Source: Xiphydria camelus (Eukaryota; Arthropoda; Insecta; Hymenoptera; Xiphydriidae). Taken from it: a DNA stretch of 64,000 nucleotides. The DNA lies in the NCBI GenBank assembly GCA_963678675.1, contig OY783200.1, positions 24,008,190-24,072,189 of the forward strand, read 5' to 3'. Both the position numbers and the translations under genes were made by a program. Positions within the stretch are counted from its first letter, which is position 1. Each line of letters starts with the position of its first letter. This document shows, in pieces, positions 12,990-26,175 of the stretch. The notes under the pieces are model-generated. The model had not been told where the DNA came from, searched no databases, and saw only the letters and a list, made by a program, of their open reading frames with translations.

Positions 12990-14416
12990 GATACATTTTC
13001 AAAAGGAATCGTGACTTGATTTCTCGCCCTCCCCGAAGACTTTGTTTTCCCTTCTATTCGTATTTTCTTATTACGTTCTGCAGATCGTCGAAAGATAAGC
13101 AAAGAAGCTTGATTTGGACGTTAAAAACCTGGAAACGCCGGACATCCAATACCAAAAATTACAGAGAAGTATATGTGCAAGAATATATTATAGAAAGATA
13201 TCACGTGAAAAATATAACAATCTTCTTTACACGATATTACAAAAGAATTCTCGATAAAGTAGCGACGGTATTACAACTCTTAGAAAAATATAAGGACGTG
13301 GGACGTCCTGCAAAAAAGTATTTTAGGTATGTTGTGTGTGAACATCAGTACCGACGATTCTGGACGTTAACCGAAGTCCCGGCGATTCTTTGGAATCCGC
13401 CGAAACAGGTATAGCAATTTTTAGCGTCCGGAATCGATGAATAAATTTCGCAGAAGCCGTCGTCGGACTTTGGATTATCGGGAGCATAATAGAAAAAAAC
13501 GTTTCGGGGGCCAAAGAGTGCGTCAAAGTGACGGTAATCTCAGCGTGCGAAAATTAACGCGCGAGCTGACAAAACCGGAAGAGAGTATCCTTTGGCTTCC
13601 AACTCGTTCGTCATTCATATATCAATACACATTGAGCATTGCGACGTCAATAAATTAAAAAAAAACACCTCCACAAATCGCAGACTGTGTTTAAACAGGG
13701 CAGAGTAAATGCGCGTAAATGTTGTAATGTTGTCCCAAAAAAGCGGGACCACTTGGATCTCTGCGAGTTGTAATAAATTAAAGATCAACTCGAGTAGCCC
13801 AAGACTGGTCATTCTCCTGAAAACGACCTGAGTAATATTAATTATCAAGCAATAAATGCCGCCAACGATCGATTACCTCCCCAACAACCTAAGCAACGTT
13901 AACTTCTCAGCAACGGATTCCGAATAAATTTACGAGACGTAAATCCGTCGTAATAAACACTTACAAACGGAAGAAGACCAACAACTTGAATTCAACGAAT
14001 CATTCTAATTAATTCCTAGCCACCACGACGATTGGCGTTAAACAAAAGATCGATCGAAATGATCGAAGACCCTAATTCTCCTGGAAACGATCGAACAGTC
14101 ACCTAAACGACACCCTGGAATGTTCGACTTTGAGCAACGAATACTGAAGGACGAACGACAGAGATTATTGCGCGATCATTATTGGATATTAATCTATCGT
14201 TAATCTACCATCAATATTATGTAATTTACCTCTCACCCGCAACGTGCAGCGTGTGAAGCACCCTGGAATGGATTTTAAGACGAAGCCGTGCGAGAGAGTC
14301 GACGTTTTGATAAATAAAAAATTGTAACAAAGCTCGTCGAGAGTCTGTGCGAGAAATTCGTCTTTGCAATCTGGAGTAAATCAAGGGATCGAAAGTGCTG
14401 AGCCGAAGGGCACGGT
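12990..14416. other. Convergent Strip-Zw intergenic region, no gene seen
   Basis: This AT-rich sequence between two convergent genes presumably holds the Zw 3' UTR. An open frame of 132 codons at 13016-13414 has no recognisable domain or splice structure, and I do not call it. No tRNA or strong repeat was noticed. Confidence 0.4.
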
Positions 14417-17112
14417 TCAAGGACTCTGCGGGTCGACCCATCTGTACGAGCCGTAATACATGAAGTTGTTTTTCCTCGCCAGTTCGTCCGCCTCTCGCGG
14501 GCCTCTCGAGCCGTACCTGAAATCGAGGAGATTTTCTTTTTCACAGCACGCGAACGGGCGTAAGATAAGAAGGAAAATGCGTCGAGCTTCGCGAAGCCCC
14601 AATATTTACGTGTAAGTGATGGGCCGTATTTTCTCGGTCTCGATTCGATGGAGCAACGGGGTGAAGATCCTCCAGGCTTCGGAGAGCTCGTCGCTGCGGA
14701 CGAAGTGCATTTGCGAGCCGCAGAACACGTCGAGGATCAGCCTCTCGTAGGCGTCCGGCAGCTTGAGATCCTGGAGAGCAGTCGGAATTTAATAGCGCCA
14801 TAAGCAACACGCGAATTTTCGTAAATTCCACATTTTCTCAGAGGGAAATCGTTAATCGATCGAACCTTGTAACGATTGCCGTAGGTGAGGTCCAGCTCGG
14901 TCTCCTCCATATCAAAGGTGATTCCCGGAGATTTGGTCATCATTTTTATGTACAGCGCCTCGCCAGGCTGGACCTTGACCACCAGTTCGTTCCTCTTCGC
15001 CTTGCCTTCGAAGATGTCGCCGGGGACGTCGCGATACTGGACCCTCACCGCGGCCTTGCGCTCGTTCAAGGCTGAAACGTTCGTTCGACGTTATCGGGGA
15101 GGGAATTCTTCGGGATAAAAATCATCAGAGTCCTTCGACGCACCTTTGCCGCATCTCAGGATGAACGGGATGCCGTCCCAGCGCTCGTTGTTGATCTTCA
15201 GCACGGCCATGGCGTAAGTCGGAGTGTTCGAGTCGTTCGGCACCGTCGGATCGTCCAGGTAACCGAGTCTGGCCTCGGGATCTTCCGCGTCCGGGTTGCC
15301 GACGTACTGGCCGAGCACCACGTCTTCCAGCTCCAGCTCCTTCATGCATTTCAGCACCTTGACCTTCTCGTCTCTGCGCGTGCAAATAAGCGACGTCGTT
15401 TAAGACCTATTCCCGAAAAGATCCCGTCGAAAGACGAACGAACCTGATATCGTCGGGATGACAGGAGACGGGTTTCTCCATGGCGACGAGCGAGAGGATC
15501 TGCAGCAGATGATTTTGCATGACGTCGCGGATGATGCCGAACTCGTCGAAGTACCCGCCCCTCCCCTGAGTGCCGAAGGGCTCCTTGAAGGTGATCTGCA
15601 CCGACGCCACGTTGTCCCTGTTCCACGTGGGGCCGAAGATTCGGTTGCCGAATCGCAGCGTCATCAGATTCTGGACCATCTCCTTGCCGAGGTAATGATC
15701 GATACGGTAGATCTGCTCTTCCTTGAAGAGCGAGGCCAGGTGATCGGTGAGCTCGCGGGAGGACGTCGCGTCCCGACCGAACGGCTTCTCTATGATTATC
15801 CTCGTCCAACCTCTGGAGAGGATTTTTAGAGCGGGGCGCATCAGTCGTGAACAATTCTTTCTTCTCGATTCGTACGATATCTTCTAACGAAGGAGGTTCT
15901 ACCGATAATAGAATTAACAGAACGATTTTTATCAAATTTGGTAAATCGAAAGATATACGTGGTAGGATCCTTCAGGTATAGGTATTTTTGTGACGATTCC
16001 TCTCGCGCCTATTTATTTATTTTATATTCCTCATAGAAAGTGGTGAGAATCGTTGCGAAAATTTAACCGAAGGCTCCTGATATATTTATATCCATCGATT
16101 TACCGAATTTGATCTGAATCGCCCTGTTAATTCTGATTTCCCATAGAACCTTTTAAGGGCAATTTTTTCGGGCACGACACGGAAAATCTTGAAGTACTTT
16201 TGCAGTCTCTTCGCAGAAAGTTTCTCGTGCGATCTCCGGACGTCCTTCTCGGTACGCGGACCGATACTCACTTCTTCTCCATGCAGGCGTTCCTGATGTG
16301 AACGGTCACCATCTGGAAGACGGTGGGCGGCAGAGCGAGGTAGAACAACCTGTGAGCGGCGGGACCCTTCTCGTGCTTTTCAATCTCTTGATTGAGAAGC
16401 TCGAAGTCCCTGCGACTGTCGTAGGAGCCCTTGAAGTAGTGATTCAGCTTCCAGAACTCCTCCAGTCTATCCTCCTGGCCCGGCTTGACTTTCATGTACT
16501 TGTGACATTTTTCCCGGAGCTCCTCAATGGTCAGGTCGCTCCTGGCGTAACCGAAGAAGGTGGTGGTTCTCGGTAGGAGGTTGTCGCGGAAGAGCCACCA
16601 CAAGGTCGGGTAGATCTTCTTCTTCGCTAGATCGCCCTGAGGCAGTCGAGAATGAGTCGGACTGGACAGGCGCTCACTTCGATCGCGATTATCTCGTCGA
16701 CCGTGGGCTTTTCGGAAAAATTAGTGGAGTACTTTTTTGAAGAGTACGTTTCGGGCTACAAAAAAGTTCTGTGCCATTTTGACCGGAAGCACACGGATGA
16801 GGAGATAATTGTGATCAAAGTGAACACTCTCGTTTCATCACTGATTCTACTTTTTATTCCAAGGCTCTGGTTGAGATCCTATGGATAATTCATTCTCGCG
16901 AGGTTTAGAGTTCCCTGATCCCTGTACCTCTCGTATTACAACTTCAAATCACTTGTTACTGAGGCCCGGAATCGCCGAGCGACTTACGGAAGCGCCGAGG
17001 GTGATGAAGACGTGAGGAAATGTAGAGTCAAAGTGAGTGCCTTCCAAGTGATCTATATCCGCAGATTTCAGGGCCTGCCTGATCAGCCTCAGGCTGTTCT
17101 CCGTGGACGTTT
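14417..17112 (-). CDS. Zw: Glucose-6-phosphate 1-dehydrogenase, 5' end not located
   Basis: This is the cytosolic first enzyme of the oxidative pentose phosphate pathway; it oxidises glucose-6-phosphate and makes NADPH. Exons on the minus strand are 17112-16988, 16636-16272, 15812-15444, 15373-15144, 15071-14866, 14770-14610 and 14516-14417, encoding 517 residues plus a partial first codon, close to the usual 515-525. The dinucleotide-binding GASGDLA spans the first intron seen. Downstream come EKPFGRD, the catalytic [22 protein letters not shown], and [12 protein letters not shown] near the C-terminus. All joins keep frame; two donors are GTTCG, which is weak. The first exon seen opens at an AG acceptor (17113-17114), lacks an in-frame ATG and meets a stop upstream, so translation must begin in an unplaced exon above 17.1 kb. 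In this family only a few residues should be missing. Confidence 0.95.
16672..16855. mobile_element. Palindromic MITE family, copy in Zw intron
   Basis: An inverted pair (ACTTCGATCGCGATTATCTC and GAGATAATTGTGATCAAAGT) flanks a middle with TACTTTTTTGAAGA. The same layout occurs at about 24895-25140, 59855-60075 and, cut by the window end, 63865-64000. It has no ORF, and its ends were not fixed to the base. Confidence 0.5.
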
Positions 17113-17211
17113 CTATCGTTAAAAAAGAATTCGCCACATTGGTAATGATGACAAAACCGTATTATACCGAGAAAACAATTTATTTGTAATTAATAAATGT
17201 TTGTTTGAATG

Positions 17212-17510
17212 TGGCGAAATAAACATTTCATTGAACCAAGTAAATATTCGTTAACTATTATATTGCGAGGAATGTTTATTGGCGGAGTCGATAGGAATGC
17301 CGTCACCGTATTCCTGACACCCCTCGCTCGAAGGATGTTTATATGATGGCGATAGCGTTGGGTCGAGAGGGAGACCGGGCACTTCGGGCCCTGGATGACG
17401 CTATGCCAGGAAACATTCGAGTTTTGGCCGTTATAAAGAGAGCACCCCTCGTTATATCCCCAGTGAACTAGTGCAATAAAATATCCTTTGAGAAGTTTTC
17501 TCTATAGTTA
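17212..17510 (+). mobile_element. Possible solo LTR
   Basis: The segment starts TGTGGCG, has a TATA-like TTATAAAG at 17431, AATAAA at 17475-17480 and an ACA end near 17508. This promoter-to-poly(A) order fits an LTR. I see no clear target duplication, internal region or partner copy, so the call is tentative. Confidence 0.25.
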
Positions 17511-20500
17511 CAATATATTATTACAATATTTATTTGACACGATTTGCTCCTGTGAGGCAATCATTTGAATGAAATAAACATCTTAATAATTAACATATAT
17601 TTTCTTGTCCGAATGAGATATTAATTTCGCCGTAATTAAAATTGCATTTATTAACTATTGATAAATTATTTTCTCGGTGAAAACAAAAATCAATGCTCAA
17701 TTTCCCAATAAATTTCTAAAATACGCCGTGAGAGCCCGAGGCAAGACGGGATAATTTTAAAAAATGAACGAAATAAAATTGTTAAACTAAATATAGTGCC
17801 AGAAGGTGTCAAAGTTCAAGGAAACCCACCTACAAAGTGCGAAAAGAATTCGAATACGAAATTAGCGACAACCAGTTTCCGCGTCTCTAATCGATGATTG
17901 AAAAAGCAGTATGTCCATCACCTCATCGGTCAACGGACGTAAGTACAAACGTGTATTTTTAAGTCGAAGCAGAGAAGCCCGGGAATGAACTAATTATTCG
18001 GTGCAGTCGACAAATGTTTGTGTTTAGATAAACCGGACCGATTTATACAATCGCGCCGGCGATTTCTTTCACGAAGGCGATTCGTGATGGAAAAACATCG
18101 CGACGGATCGCACGTGAATTCGTGATAAGGAACGCGAAGGAGCTGCTTGCAAAGTACGAACATTGTAACGCTATCGGTGACATTGTTGCGAGAGGTTTTG
18201 AATGAGACGACGCGTAGTTTCTTTCTATGGAAGAGCATAATATCTGTCGAATGATTGACTATACACAATTGCCGCCCCCTACGAATGATATTTCTTTTTC
18301 TCGTCGTCCGCTACGAGATCGTAAGTGTCAACAGTTCCATTTAGCGATGCGACGTGTCGGCGATTACGCTATGTTACGCTATGTACCATGAGGGGTAATG
18401 GAAAAGAGACGTCATTTTTTCCCCTATAGAAAGTTAGTTTAGGATTAGATTAATGCTACTCTAAGAGCGTTTAGAAAAAAACAAATCAATATTTCCATTA
18501 TTATTGACAAATTAAAAATGTGATTCCAAATGGAATACAAAAAGAAAGTGACGTCGAAAGTGCGGATATAGCGCATGGAGCGTCATACCAATTCATAGGT
18601 ACATACAATTTTGATAACTTGAATTTCTGTTAAATCAGATACCGATTTTTATATACAACCCAGTACATTAATAAGTAATTAAGCGAAGAAGTGAATTTTA
18701 GTAAATGGAAAGTCGTAATAAAGAAGTGTGGATTAAAGTTATTTTCATGACTGTGAAAATCCGTTCATCACATTTAGTCTATCGATTAAAATGAACCTGA
18801 AATCACTTGACGTTACGCTCTTAGCTGCAGAGCACAATAATTGGACGGTACCATTATTCTACGAAAAGCTGTGACGTAGAAAGTATCGGATCAATCACAG
18901 CTCATTTTTATCAGCGTTTAAAAAGTTTACCATTTTTAATTGCACTTCTACGCTAAATAATGCTACTAAAAATTGCAAATGCATTTTTCTGACGAATATT
19001 TAAGTACATAGAAGCTGTTTATATGATTAGCCAAAAATTTGTTTTCAAATATCTCTTCCCCTGACGCTATGTGATATTCCATCCTCATATCAAGGGTCTC
19101 CCGCAACGAGAGCGTGACTGCGCGAGAATTCGAATCCGCACGTGTGTGACGGCACCCGGCGCGTTAAAGACCGGCGATACGCTCGTCGCCGCGTATTTTC
19201 GATCTTGTAATTCCAACTTCGAATCGAAAAAAATCATAATTTAAGGAAAAAAAAAAAATTCAAAATTACGAAAATATTTTTTAAAAAAAGAAGAGAAAAT
19301 TTCTTTCATTCTACTTACTCTTAGGGAACGACATAGCGTCGCAGATTAAAAAATACTCCTCGTGAAATGAGAAACTTAAAAGAAACACTACACGAGCGAT
19401 AACGTAAAACCCGTATTAAAAACCGATATTTCTTTTTGTCAAAAACGAAGTCCCTCGAATCAAGGAAATACCTATCCGACCGAACGCAACGGGCGACGAA
19501 AATCGACGGTACCACGATACGCGCACCTTGGCAGCGGGATCTATACTGATTGATGCACGGTACGCTGCTCTTCCTCGCCGGATAGGAGCTCAACTCGCCT
19601 CCGAGGAAGCGGCGTCGACTACTATACTCGCGTAGCACGCGAAACGCGCGCGCAATTTCAGGCGCTCGGCGTTATCGCGAGATGTGTGGACCGAGTCGCG
19701 TGCGCGGCTGGCAAGGGCGATCCTCGGGCGATCGTGAGTCATATCGTGGACGAAAGGGAAAGCGAGAGCGCGAGCAATGTTGTATGCACGTGTGGGACCT
19801 GCACTAAGAAAAAAAAAATTTGCTTGCCCGAGATAAACCTATTTGATTCAGATGATATTCAATTAAACCAATGATGTTTATAGAAACATTCACGCTTTTT
19901 TGTCGATTAAAAATTATTTAATTCCTCCTAATAAATTACAAACTGTTTCATTTTTCATTGATTAAAAATTAGTCGATTCGATAAAGATCATTAAAATACA
20001 CGTTTAATTGACTCGAGTACATTTTTCTCTCAATATAGGAAAAATCATATATACTCCATAATGATGGTTGAAGGAAAATCGTGGAAGTTTTTCCAGCGCG
20101 AAAACGAGCTGGAAATCCTTCGTGAATAATTCACGGTGATCTACAAAGGTTTATCCCGCTCAAGATAGAGAAGCCGCGACGGCGTCTCGACGCCCGCGGG
20201 TGCAAAGGCAATAAAGATGCATCGCGCGCGCGGTTATTCGATGCATTGCCACTGGCGAACCGTCGGCCGGTTCTCTACAATAAAAACCGAAGTAGAAATC
20301 CTCCGAGTTTAGACGCGGCAACGAGGGGCCTACTTTTCCGTCGACAGATCTAATATCCATATTTCTCATCGAACACTTAATTGTTACCTATACGCGAATA
20401 GCGCAAAACGCTCGACTCGATCGCGTTTCCTCGTTCTAGACGGCGATAAAACCGGTTCCGCCTAACTCGCGGATTATGTAATTCCAGATCGTGACCTCGC

Positions 20501-20637
20501 GTATACATTATGTGTACGAAACGTCGGACGCCCGATTTTCGCTCGAAAAGTTCAGGGTGCGAAGGTGGGTGACCGCGTCTTCTCATCCTCTCATCCGGGA
20601 AAAATGTTTACATTTAATCACATATGAAATATATATA
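17511..20637. other. Intergenic region upstream of Zw
   Basis: No protein gene is recognisable. The interval 19490-19780 is CpG-rich and could hold the Zw promoter and first exon. A minus-strand frame at 19321-19638 ends just before a GTAAGT donor-like site, but it lacks the start codon in the phase Zw would need. The rest is AT-rich. Confidence 0.3.
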
Positions 20638-21802
20638 GGGGATAGTGTTGCCTATATTGAACCGGTACCTAAACTGAACCTCCTGGCTAATGAGCATTTC
20701 CACGTCATCTATCGTACCTATACGTCAGTATGCCTACTAAGGTTTGAATTTCTACTGATTCCAAAGTATTCGATTTTTGTCAAAATCTTAAGCGCTGATT
20801 CAACAAATCATGCACTTATTAACTATGTATACCCTATATATTGATTACACCTCAAAGAAAATATCAAGTATTAACGATTTTATGTACGAGAACATTTTTT
20901 TTTCATGAAAAATCATCGATATCTCGGTGATCCTTTAAGATTTCCTGAATAAGAGTGCATGATTTTTCGACTCAACGCTTAAGATTTTGACAAAAATCGA
21001 AATCTCTGGAATAGAACTCTCGACCATTCTATCTTATGTATTTTTTCGCATTGATTACGAAAATCATCAATATATTGAGGAAATCTCAAAGGAACACCGA
21101 GATTTCCATGACTCTTTTATGAAAAAATAATTTTTCCGGACATAAAATCGCTGATATCTCACATTTCCTCTGAGATATGGACCTGATAACTATGATTTTC
21201 GGAATCAGCGTGAAAAAATACATCGGATAGGGTAGTCGAGAGATCGATTTTAGAGATTTCAATTTTTCGCGAAAATCTAAGGCATATGCCTTAAGATTTT
21301 GCCAAAAATCGAAATCTCTGGAATCGAATTCTCGACCATCCTATCTTATGTATTTTTTCACGCTGATTACGAAAATAATAGATATATTGAGGATATCTCA
21401 AAGGAAGAGAGAGATATCGATGATTTTCCGTGAAAAAAATAATTTTCTGGTACATGAAATCACCGATATCTTGTATTTCCTTTGAGATATCGTCAATATA
21501 TCTGTCATTTTCGGAATCAGCGTGAAAAAATACATCGGATAGGGTGGTCGAGAGATCGATTTCAGAGATTTCAATTTTCGCGAAAAATTGAACTCTCGAC
21601 CATCCTATCTTATGTATTTTTTCGTGCTGATTACGAAAATTATAGATATATCGAGGATATCTCAAAGGAAAACCGAAATATCGATCATTTTCCGTGAAAA
21701 AAAAATAATAGTCTGGTACATGAAATCATTAATATCTTATATATCCTTAAAATAGCCAGAAGGTTCAATTTAGGTACCGGTTCAATACAGGCAACCCTCC
21801 CC
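20638..21802. mobile_element. 1.17 kb TIR element flanked by TA
   Basis: The termini are about 50 bp inverted repeats (GTTGCCT...TTGAACCGGTACCTAAA...). TA lies directly outside both ends (20636-20637, 21803-21804), as for Tc1/mariner-type insertion, though TA alone is weak evidence. The interior is built from repeated and inverted blocks, with phrases such as TACATCGGATAGGGTGGTCG and GCTGATTACGAAAAT. These are shared with 1350-2165. There is no transposase frame. Confidence 0.7.
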
Positions 21803-21814
21803 TAATTGGACGTA

Positions 21815-22030
21815 ATCTGATGCGAAAATTGTCTTTATCGGAATAAATATGAGAAACTACATATGATAACATATTATGTAATGATCCGATAGGATTTGAT
21901 ATAATCAGTGCCAAAAATGTCCAACTTTGTTCAGACCTAGATCAAATATATGAAATCATATCTGATCATGTATGATTGTATGATCATATGTAGTTTTTCA
22001 CGTATATTCAGATAAAGATAAATTTCGGAT
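21815..22030. repeat. Foldback repeat
   Basis: The left part (TCTTTATCGGAATAAATATG and AAACTACATATGAT) pairs with the right part (ATCATATGTAGTTT and ATATTCAGATAAAG). This is an imperfect palindrome of about 200 bp directly beside the TA-flanked element. Confidence 0.5.
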
Positions 22031-22299
22031 CTGATTAAATCCAATTATATATAATCACATGTGATTAGCTACATATAAACATTTTTTCGGGAAAGAAGAG
22101 ACGGCGCTGCGAATGGGTGTTCGGCTCTCACGGAGAATCGTACACACGTGTGTCATGTCGATATTCACGTGCGCGGAGAACGGACGGTTCGTGAGACCCA
22201 TGGCGTGACACGTTATTACGTAACACGGACGTAGAACCCTTACGATTTGCGAACTCTTTCACGCGCGATGCAGAATTATTTATGTATACTCTGGGAGAA

Positions 22300-22495
22300 A
22301 AAAAGAAGAAGAAAAATAGCAATGTTAATTAAACTTTGATTGATATGAGAACAACGTAATATTTTTATTGAGACGATAAAACTTCTAGTTATGACGAAAT
22401 ATAGTTTATTTTGTCGCGATAAAAATATCTCGTTCTTCCCATATCAACCAAAGTTTGATTAATATTACCAATAATTTTTCTCGGTATATTTTCGA
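22300..22495. repeat. Foldback MITE-like hairpin
   Basis: AATTAAACTTTGATTGATATG (22324-22344, approximate) is inverted at about 22444-22470, and the outer flanks (GAGAAAAA) are also inverted. The interior has a matching ATATTTTTAT pair. It has no ORF. The short frame on the minus strand here is a by-product of pyrimidine-rich sequence. Confidence 0.5.
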
Positions 22496-24890
22496 GATTC
22501 AACACAGACGAGTATTGGTCGCTGCGAGCTGATAATCCGATTTGCACTTGAAATTAGATTACAAAGGATAAAAGTAGGACTGGAGCTCCGATTGCCGTTT
22601 AACTTTGAATGCGATTATCTCAAAACGCAGTGGAGACACGTGAAAAAATGTAACTACCTTTTTTATTGTAGAAACATAGACGAACATTTCTCATTTGAAC
22701 TTTTCTTCGATATCTGCAACCGATTTCGAAATAATCGCTTTTGAACTTGCTCTTCGGCCGGGGCATCTGTTCCACTTTTATGTTATAGCAAAAAAGAATA
22801 TATCCATGCGACTAAAATCTACCTACGAGTGAAAACTCAATCGCACGACCATATGTAACATTGTGTAACATCCATCCCGAAAAAGGCGAGGAACCTGGTC
22901 GCGGCGTGAAAGAAACGACGTGTGACTCTCCGCCACGAGCGACTGATTGGGTACCATTAATTTGTCAATTGAGCCTCCCAGCAGCCGGCGATCGGCCCGT
23001 CGGCTTTCTAATAGCACCGGGATTACGGATACCCGGTTCACGGGCGGGAGAAAAAAAGAATCGGCGCGTTTCGCTGACCCGGGCGAATACGTATGAGTAA
23101 GTATATCTGCGTACATATCTCCGTTCGGCCCGCCTCGATCAATTTGGCCGTCGAGTTTATCTAGAGACACGGGGCTTGTCGTGTACTTATCGGTCGGTCG
23201 CGTCGTTCGAGTTTTACAGGCTGCTTTATCGTGTCTAATAAAATTGATAGATATTTTTTAAAAAATAGGAGAACCCTTCTTGTTAAATTTATCGAAGATT
23301 TTAATTATAATTTTGTATGATTCGTTAGTCGATCGATGACCACGCAAATTGTGACTCGAACTAATTTCGATTTTTGAAGGTAAACATTTTTGGGGAAAAA
23401 TCTCAGGGGAAGGCCTAGACGTTTCTCCAACTTTTAAACCGTAAAATTCCCGGAATATTCTAGTCTCCCAACAATTTTCTAATTTCTATACACCGTGCGT
23501 AAATATGAATAAGCCTGTTACGCGCAGAGCCAAATTCGATACTTGACTTTCAGATTGGGTCGTTATCATTTCGACCATCGACCGTAGAAAACGACTCGAT
23601 CATCGAAGCGGTGTTCCCGGTCGCTGTAAAAAATAAAACACATCCCGAGAGTACAGATAAAGTGCAATAAGAATCCGACTATAGCCCGAAGACTGCAGCT
23701 AACCGCTATTATAATAGAGCCGAAAGACACCCGAGGCGATGCAACGTGTTTTGTGCGCTTGCAATAAGAAAGGAATAGAAAAAAAAGGCGAGCCCATTAC
23801 GAGTTTCGCAACTTCTCGCTACATGCACTCGACCGGCAATTTTTTACTTTCCATTGTCTTACAATCTCCATCATCGACTGACGCGTGACTCACTGTTGCA
23901 AATAGAACGAGATTCCTCGATAACTCGTTAATCTCGAAGAGGGTACGAATTTTTTATTTTTGAGCGAGATATTTCGATTTCTGGCAAAACTGTGTATTTT
24001 TTCACGCAGATTCCGAAAATCATTATTTTATCAAGGAAATGTCAAGGGAACACTGAGATACCGGCGATTTTCTAAGGGAAATCATGATTATCGTACAATT
24101 TTCGAACGTGACGCAGGGGACATCTTCCTATTAATAAACCCCATCGCAGAGACGTACTTTACATAAAAAAACAAAGCTAAAGAAAGACGGCAGAAAATAA
24201 ATCGGCGCGGTGAATGACGATTCACGTATCCCGTTATTGACAATGACTCGCATGATCTTCCCCGTACATAATATTATGCTCGCTTATCCGAGTCGCGCGA
24301 TGTTGGATAATCATTTACGCGACCTCGCCGGCGACCTTGGCGCGACGTGGAGAGAGCCAACGCGGTTAAATTATCGTCCTTAAGGAAAATCGGAACAGGA
24401 CGTGTCGATACAATGGATTTGCGCGGCATTGTACGAATTATGCGCAGTGCCGCGAATGAACGCGTACCCGCACCACGTGACCGAGATTACGAGGCTTAAT
24501 TTCGGGACGGAGAAGTCAATAAAGAGTCGAATGAGTGGAAAATTCCAGGTATAACCTATTTTTAAAATCAAGAAATAAAGACAATTCCCATTAACCACGC
24601 ACCATTAATCAGCTAATCGCAACATCGACATGAAAATTCCCAGAGACCGCTTCCTGGAGAAACCGATCAAGCTCATCAGCTGACTCGATACACTCCACTG
24701 AGGAGTGTCCATGAGAAAATCGATTCTTCGATCTATTCCCTAAAATTTATTCGGAGCAGTCGCGAAGTAAAAAATTAAAATCCTGCACCCCAATGAGGTT
24801 CATAAAAAAAAAGTCGGAACCAACAATATTCAATGATGTCGAAAACTGCAAAAAGAAAATTCAAGAACGCAATCGAACATCGTACTACAC
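22496..24890. other. Intergenic, no gene seen
   Basis: The only recognisable content is a short copy, at 23950-24085, of the dispersed foldback family seen at 1350-2165 and 20840-21760. I found no coding exon chain or RNA gene. Confidence 0.3.
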
Positions 24891-24894
24891 CCAC

Positions 24895-25140
24895 ACATGC
24901 GTCTGCGAGGTCACTATACCATATGAAGCTAAACTTACTATCCGGGAAAGAAATTTCAATCGCTATTATCTCACTACCTACGAGCTTCAGGCTCATATTT
25001 GTATAATACTTTTTTGAAGATTACGTTTCAATCTACAACAAAGTCTTATGCCGATACAGGCAAAAAATTCAGTGATAACGAAATAACAGCGATTGAACAT
25101 TCTTTCCTGACGAGTAAGTTTAGCCTCACGTGGTATATGC
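24895..25140. mobile_element. Palindromic MITE family, clearest copy
   Basis: AAGCTAAACTTACTATCCGG and ATTTCAATCGCTATTATCTC on the left are mirrored by AACAGCGATTGAACATTC and GTAAGTTTAGCCTC on the right. Between them is TACTTTTTTGAAGATTACG. Related copies lie in the Zw intron, after mS37 and at the right window end. Confidence 0.6.
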
Positions 25141-25839
25141 GGATGACAAACGCACGAAATTTTTCCAACGTCCCCTCGTAACGTCACATTGACGTGCAAG
25201 GCTCCCAACGGCGTAGAAAAAAAAATAGAATCTCCCTTCAAACTCTCCCACAACGCAAACCGAGGCGACTTTACGAAAGATCGAACGATATATCTATGAA
25301 TTGCAATATACCTAATTCCTCAGGTCTGAAAAGCTTCGCTTTTACCGTGGCCGCCATGATGCAGTGTTTCCCCTCGCTCCGCTCCACATCAACTTTTCGA
25401 AAAGCGCCACAACCCGTTCACAGCGTCGTACACGCGCGAGTGGCCGGACAAAACGATCGCGATCGCGAAGGCAATCGCCTTCCGGTATTTATTTCACTGC
25501 TTCTGCTCCGGTCACGTGGCGACGCGCGATCAGATCGGAGCGCGCACAGGTTATGCGCGATGTCACATGCCAACACATGTGCGCGTACACTGATTAGCCG
25601 GAACCTGTCGCCCCCTTCTCCGTCCGTCTACCGCGCGGCGCGTTAATCCCTTCCCGTGTCCTGCTCTCCTTTTCGATTTCCTCCGCCCACGAGATTTCGT
25701 CGATTACTCCGCGCCGATTCATTCCTAACTTTCACCCCCGCCTGAGGAGTACGCGGGTCTCGCGGGGAACGTGACGCGGATCGAGGATAACGATTGACGC
25801 GGCAGATACGCGATCACGAGTTGTGCTGGTAGATAAACA

Positions 25840-26175
25840 TTTCGGAGTAAGTTTGAAACACGAGATGATTTGATCGATTGGAGTCGGGTTGAAAACATTT
25901 ATCGGGATGTGGGAATCTTTGCTTGATCGGGTTTCGATTGTCCAAGTTTTTGGACACTTCGCTGCCTCAGAATTACAAGGTTCTATGTTACATAGAAGTT
26001 CTATGTAACACATAGAACGTTATAATTCTGAGGTAGCGACTTGTCCGCAGGTGCCAGGAGTTAATGAACTGCAGAGTCGTGAATGCACGGCTCGGTTAAG
26101 TTCAGGGAGTGACTAGGAGATGGTGCTGGCTGTTTGGTTCTACTCCGGTGTAATTGTTTCATTTTCAATGCAGTG
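25840..26175. repeat. Displaced palindrome fragment A (left)
   Basis: It matches the inverse of about 57870-58105. Shared phrases include AGATGGTGCTGGCTGTTTGG at 26118 (inverse near 57900) and CCAAGTTTTTGGACACTT near 25943 (inverse near 57990). A small hairpin of ATGTTACATAGAA type interrupts the left copy. It lies outside fragment C, whereas a simple palindrome would put it inside. Confidence 0.6.

Noticed and set aside
13016..13414. 132-codon open frame after Strip
   Set aside because: No motif, no splice context; it lies in the 3' region of two convergent genes.
19321..19638. 105-codon minus-strand frame as the first exon of Zw
   Set aside because: It ends in a stop codon before the donor-like GTAAGT and provides no start in the needed phase.
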